A stretch of 6,477 bases of DNA from contig JBAYHV010000032.1 in assembly GCA_041665985.1 (NCBI GenBank), positions 1 to 6,477 of the forward strand. The letters run 5' to 3'. Position numbers and translations under genes: made by a program. Position 1 is the stretch's first letter; the number at the start of each line of letters is the position of its first letter. The notes below the pieces were generated by a model, which worked only from the letters and a program-made list of their open reading frames with translations, did no database searches and was not told the DNA's origin. The stretch comes from CAIRYW01 sp041665985 (GTDB taxonomy: Bacteria > Patescibacteriota > Minisyncoccia > Phycocordibacterales > CAIRYW01). Below are positions 5,506-6,477 of the stretch, piece after piece.

Positions 5506-6219
5506 ATGATCTACTACTTCTCAGGAACAGATAGCAAAAAAAGTTTTGAAAAAGCATCAGGCCTTTTTCAAAGTTTAAAAAGCAAAAAGCCAGACGCTTC
5601 TTTTTTGTCTTTTGATGAAGAAGAAATTTCATTATCTATTTTGGATGAGCTAATAAGTTCACAGGGACTTTTTTTAAAAAAAATTGTTGCATATCTAAAA
5701 TGTCCCCTAGAGAGAACTGATCTGAAAAAAGAAATTTTAAAAAAAATAAAACTCTTAAAGGAATCTGAAAATATTTTTGTTTGGGTTGAAAAAGACCTAA
5801 ATGCATCTGAAGAAAAAACTCTTTCTGAGGCTTCAGAAAAACATCTTGTTTCAAAAGGGAACATAAAAGAAAAGGAAGATTTCAATATTTTTTCTTTAAC
5901 AGAATCTTTTGGCAGAAAAGATAAATTTAAACTTTGGACTTTGATATTGGAAGCCTACAAAATGGGTAAAAGTGCGGAAGAGATCCAAGGGGTTCTTTTT
6001 TGGCAGGCAAAATCTATTGCTCTTTCTAAGAGTGAGAAAACTGCAGAGGGAGCAGGGCTTAAGCCTTTTTCATATTCAAAAGCAAAACAGTTTGGGAATA
6101 ATTTTTCCGATAAAGAAATTAATGAAGTTTTAAAAAAACTTGTAGAAATGTATCACAAGGCGCATTTAGGTAAAATAAATTTTGAATTGGCCCTTGAGGA
6201 ATTCGCTTTGAGTTTATAA
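5506..6219 (+). CDS. holA: DNA polymerase III delta subunit-like protein (HolA-like clamp loader)
   Basis: The delta subunit opens the sliding clamp within the clamp-loader complex; unlike gamma/tau it does not bind ATP, and no Walker A is seen here. The N-terminus IYYFSGTDSKKSFEKA (2-17), followed by SFDE and ILDELISSQGLFLKKIVAYLK (45-65), resembles the HolA start, in which a QSLF-like segment precedes a 'kriV' strand. NIFVWVEKDLN (89-99) fits the next strand. The C-terminal helical part (RKDKFKLWTLILEAYKMGKS, VLFWQAKSIAL, LKPFSYSKAKQF, then a final helix with a KxxFELALEEF pattern) fits the delta collar domain. At 237 aa it is about 100 residues shorter than E. coli HolA, which I associate with reduced genomes. 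The assignment rests on pattern resemblance rather than catalytic residues; another AAA+-derived protein is possible. Its position after polA fits a replication role. Confidence 0.7.
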   Translation: MIYYFSGTDSKKSFEKASGLFQSLKSKKPDASFLSFDEEEISLSILDELISSQGLFLKKIVAYLKCPLERTDLKKEILKKIKLLKESENIFVWVEKDLNASEEKTLSEASEKHLVSKGNIKEKEDFNIFSLTESFGRKDKFKLWTLILEAYKMGKSAEEIQGVLFWQAKSIALSKSEKTAEGAGLKPFSYSKAKQFGNNFSDKEINEVLKKLVEMYHKAHLGKINFELALEEFALSL

Positions 6220-6267
6220 AAAATATTTACTTAATTTTAACTGTAGGTCGCACAAATAATAGTTTTC

Positions 6268-6276
6268 TGGTATATT
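6268..6276 (+). promoter_or_regulatory. Extended -10 promoter of tRNA-Lys
   Basis: TGG-TATATT (6268-6276) lies 9 nt before the mature tRNA 5' end; no good -35 is visible at 17 nt spacing. The start would be near 6283, giving almost no 5' leader. Confidence 0.5.
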
Positions 6277-6285
6277 TTCATTTAT

Positions 6286-6358
6286 GCACCCATAGCTCAG
6301 CTGGTAGAGCAGATCCCTCTTAAGGATAAGGTCGCAGGTTCGAGCCCTGCTGGGTGCA
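6286..6358 (+). tRNA. tRNA-Lys (anticodon CTT)
   Basis: Complete cloverleaf. Acceptor GCACCCA/TGGGTGC (6286-6292/6351-6357) pairs perfectly, with discriminator A6358. The D arm is GCTC/GAGC, anticodon stem GATCC/GGATA (G27-A43 mismatch), loop CTCTTAA (6317-6323) with anticodon CTT at 6319-6321, variable loop AGGTC, and T arm GCAGG/CCTGC with TTCGAGC loop. CCA is not encoded (CAA follows). It reads AAG; A37 (6322) is a typical t6A position. The overall form closely resembles bacterial tRNA-Lys. Confidence 0.95.
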
Positions 6359-6359
6359 C

Positions 6360-6383
6360 AAAAAATAGCGAAGCATTTTTTTT
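6360..6383 (+). terminator. Terminator of tRNA-Lys
   Basis: An A run (6360-6365), a small GC-GAA-GC hairpin (6368-6374) and eight Ts (6376-6383) form an intrinsic terminator. The stem can be extended outward because the tRNA end TGGGTGCA (6351-6358) is complementary to TGCACCCA (6383-6390). Confidence 0.65.
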
Positions 6384-6427
6384 GCACCCAGAGAAAAGTC
6401 CGGGTGGACTTTTCGTCAGGGCTCGAA
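6383..6427 (-). other. Inverted, interrupted copy of the tRNA-Lys 3' end
   Basis: On the minus strand, TTCGAGCCCTG (6427-6417) repeats tRNA bases 6339-6349 and TGGGTGCA (6390-6383) repeats 6351-6358. In the tRNA these blocks are 1 nt apart; here 26 nt separate them, including a perfect hairpin GAAAAGTCC-GGGT-GGACTTTTC (6393-6414). No D or anticodon arm follows, so it is not a tRNA gene. Confidence 0.7.
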
Positions 6428-6428
6428 G

Positions 6429-6477
6429 CCCGATTGAGTATTTTTTATGAGTTTACGAAATAAAAAATCCAATCGGG
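6429..6477. repeat. Long inverted repeat reaching the window edge
   Basis: CCCGATTG (6429-6436) pairs with CAATCGGG (6470-6477), and inside it ATTTTTTAT (6440-6448) pairs with ATAAAAAAT (6460-6468), loop 6449-6459. The structure may continue past the window. No gene is visible between the tRNA terminator and the end. Confidence 0.6.

Noticed and set aside
6384..6477. Second tRNA gene beginning GCACCCA
   Set aside because: Only the acceptor-like 7-mer and an inverted T-arm match; no D arm, anticodon arm or 3' acceptor partner on either strand.

Overview
The window most resembles a small, AT-rich bacterial genome of the Patescibacteria/CPR type (Parcubacteria-like). This is inferred from the gene set and style: a repeat-rich surface protein with PKD-like domains and a C-terminal membrane anchor, a PolA without a recognisable 3'-5' exonuclease, a short HolA-like clamp-loader protein, a tRNA without an encoded CCA, and genes separated by strong hairpins. 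No genome comparison was possible, so the assignment is moderate. All complete or partial genes lie on the + strand. Stops are TAA or TAG only, with no in-frame TGA, so nothing suggests the TGA=Gly code.

Layout. 1-1131: 3' part of a surface protein (six decapeptide repeats, two PKD-like domains, one TM helix). 1132-1486: a hairpin, a strong intrinsic terminator, an extended -10 promoter and a roughly 200-nt structured leader. 1487-2197: an unrecognised membrane-anchored coiled-coil protein, clearly more GC-rich than its surroundings and the only gene here with a strong Shine-Dalgarno. 2198-2505: three hairpins (two terminator-like), another extended -10 and a structured leader. 2506-2961: tsaE. 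3034-5406: polA. 5506-6219: HolA-like clamp-loader delta subunit. 6286-6358: tRNA-Lys(CTT), followed by its terminator and an inverted, interrupted copy of its own 3' end. The window ends inside or at the edge of another inverted repeat.

How the genes relate. tsaE, polA and holA are co-oriented housekeeping genes (tRNA t6A modification and DNA replication/repair). They could be partly co-transcribed, but hairpins lie in both intergenic gaps. tRNA-Lys reads AAG, so its A37 is a normal target of the t6A pathway that TsaE serves.

The most notable non-coding signal is that genes are bracketed by related hairpins. Two 45-nt elements in opposite orientation flank polA, matching at 37 of 45 positions and carrying paired stem changes. 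A second hairpin family flanks the GC-rich gene. This suggests dispersed, possibly mobile, hairpin/terminator elements.
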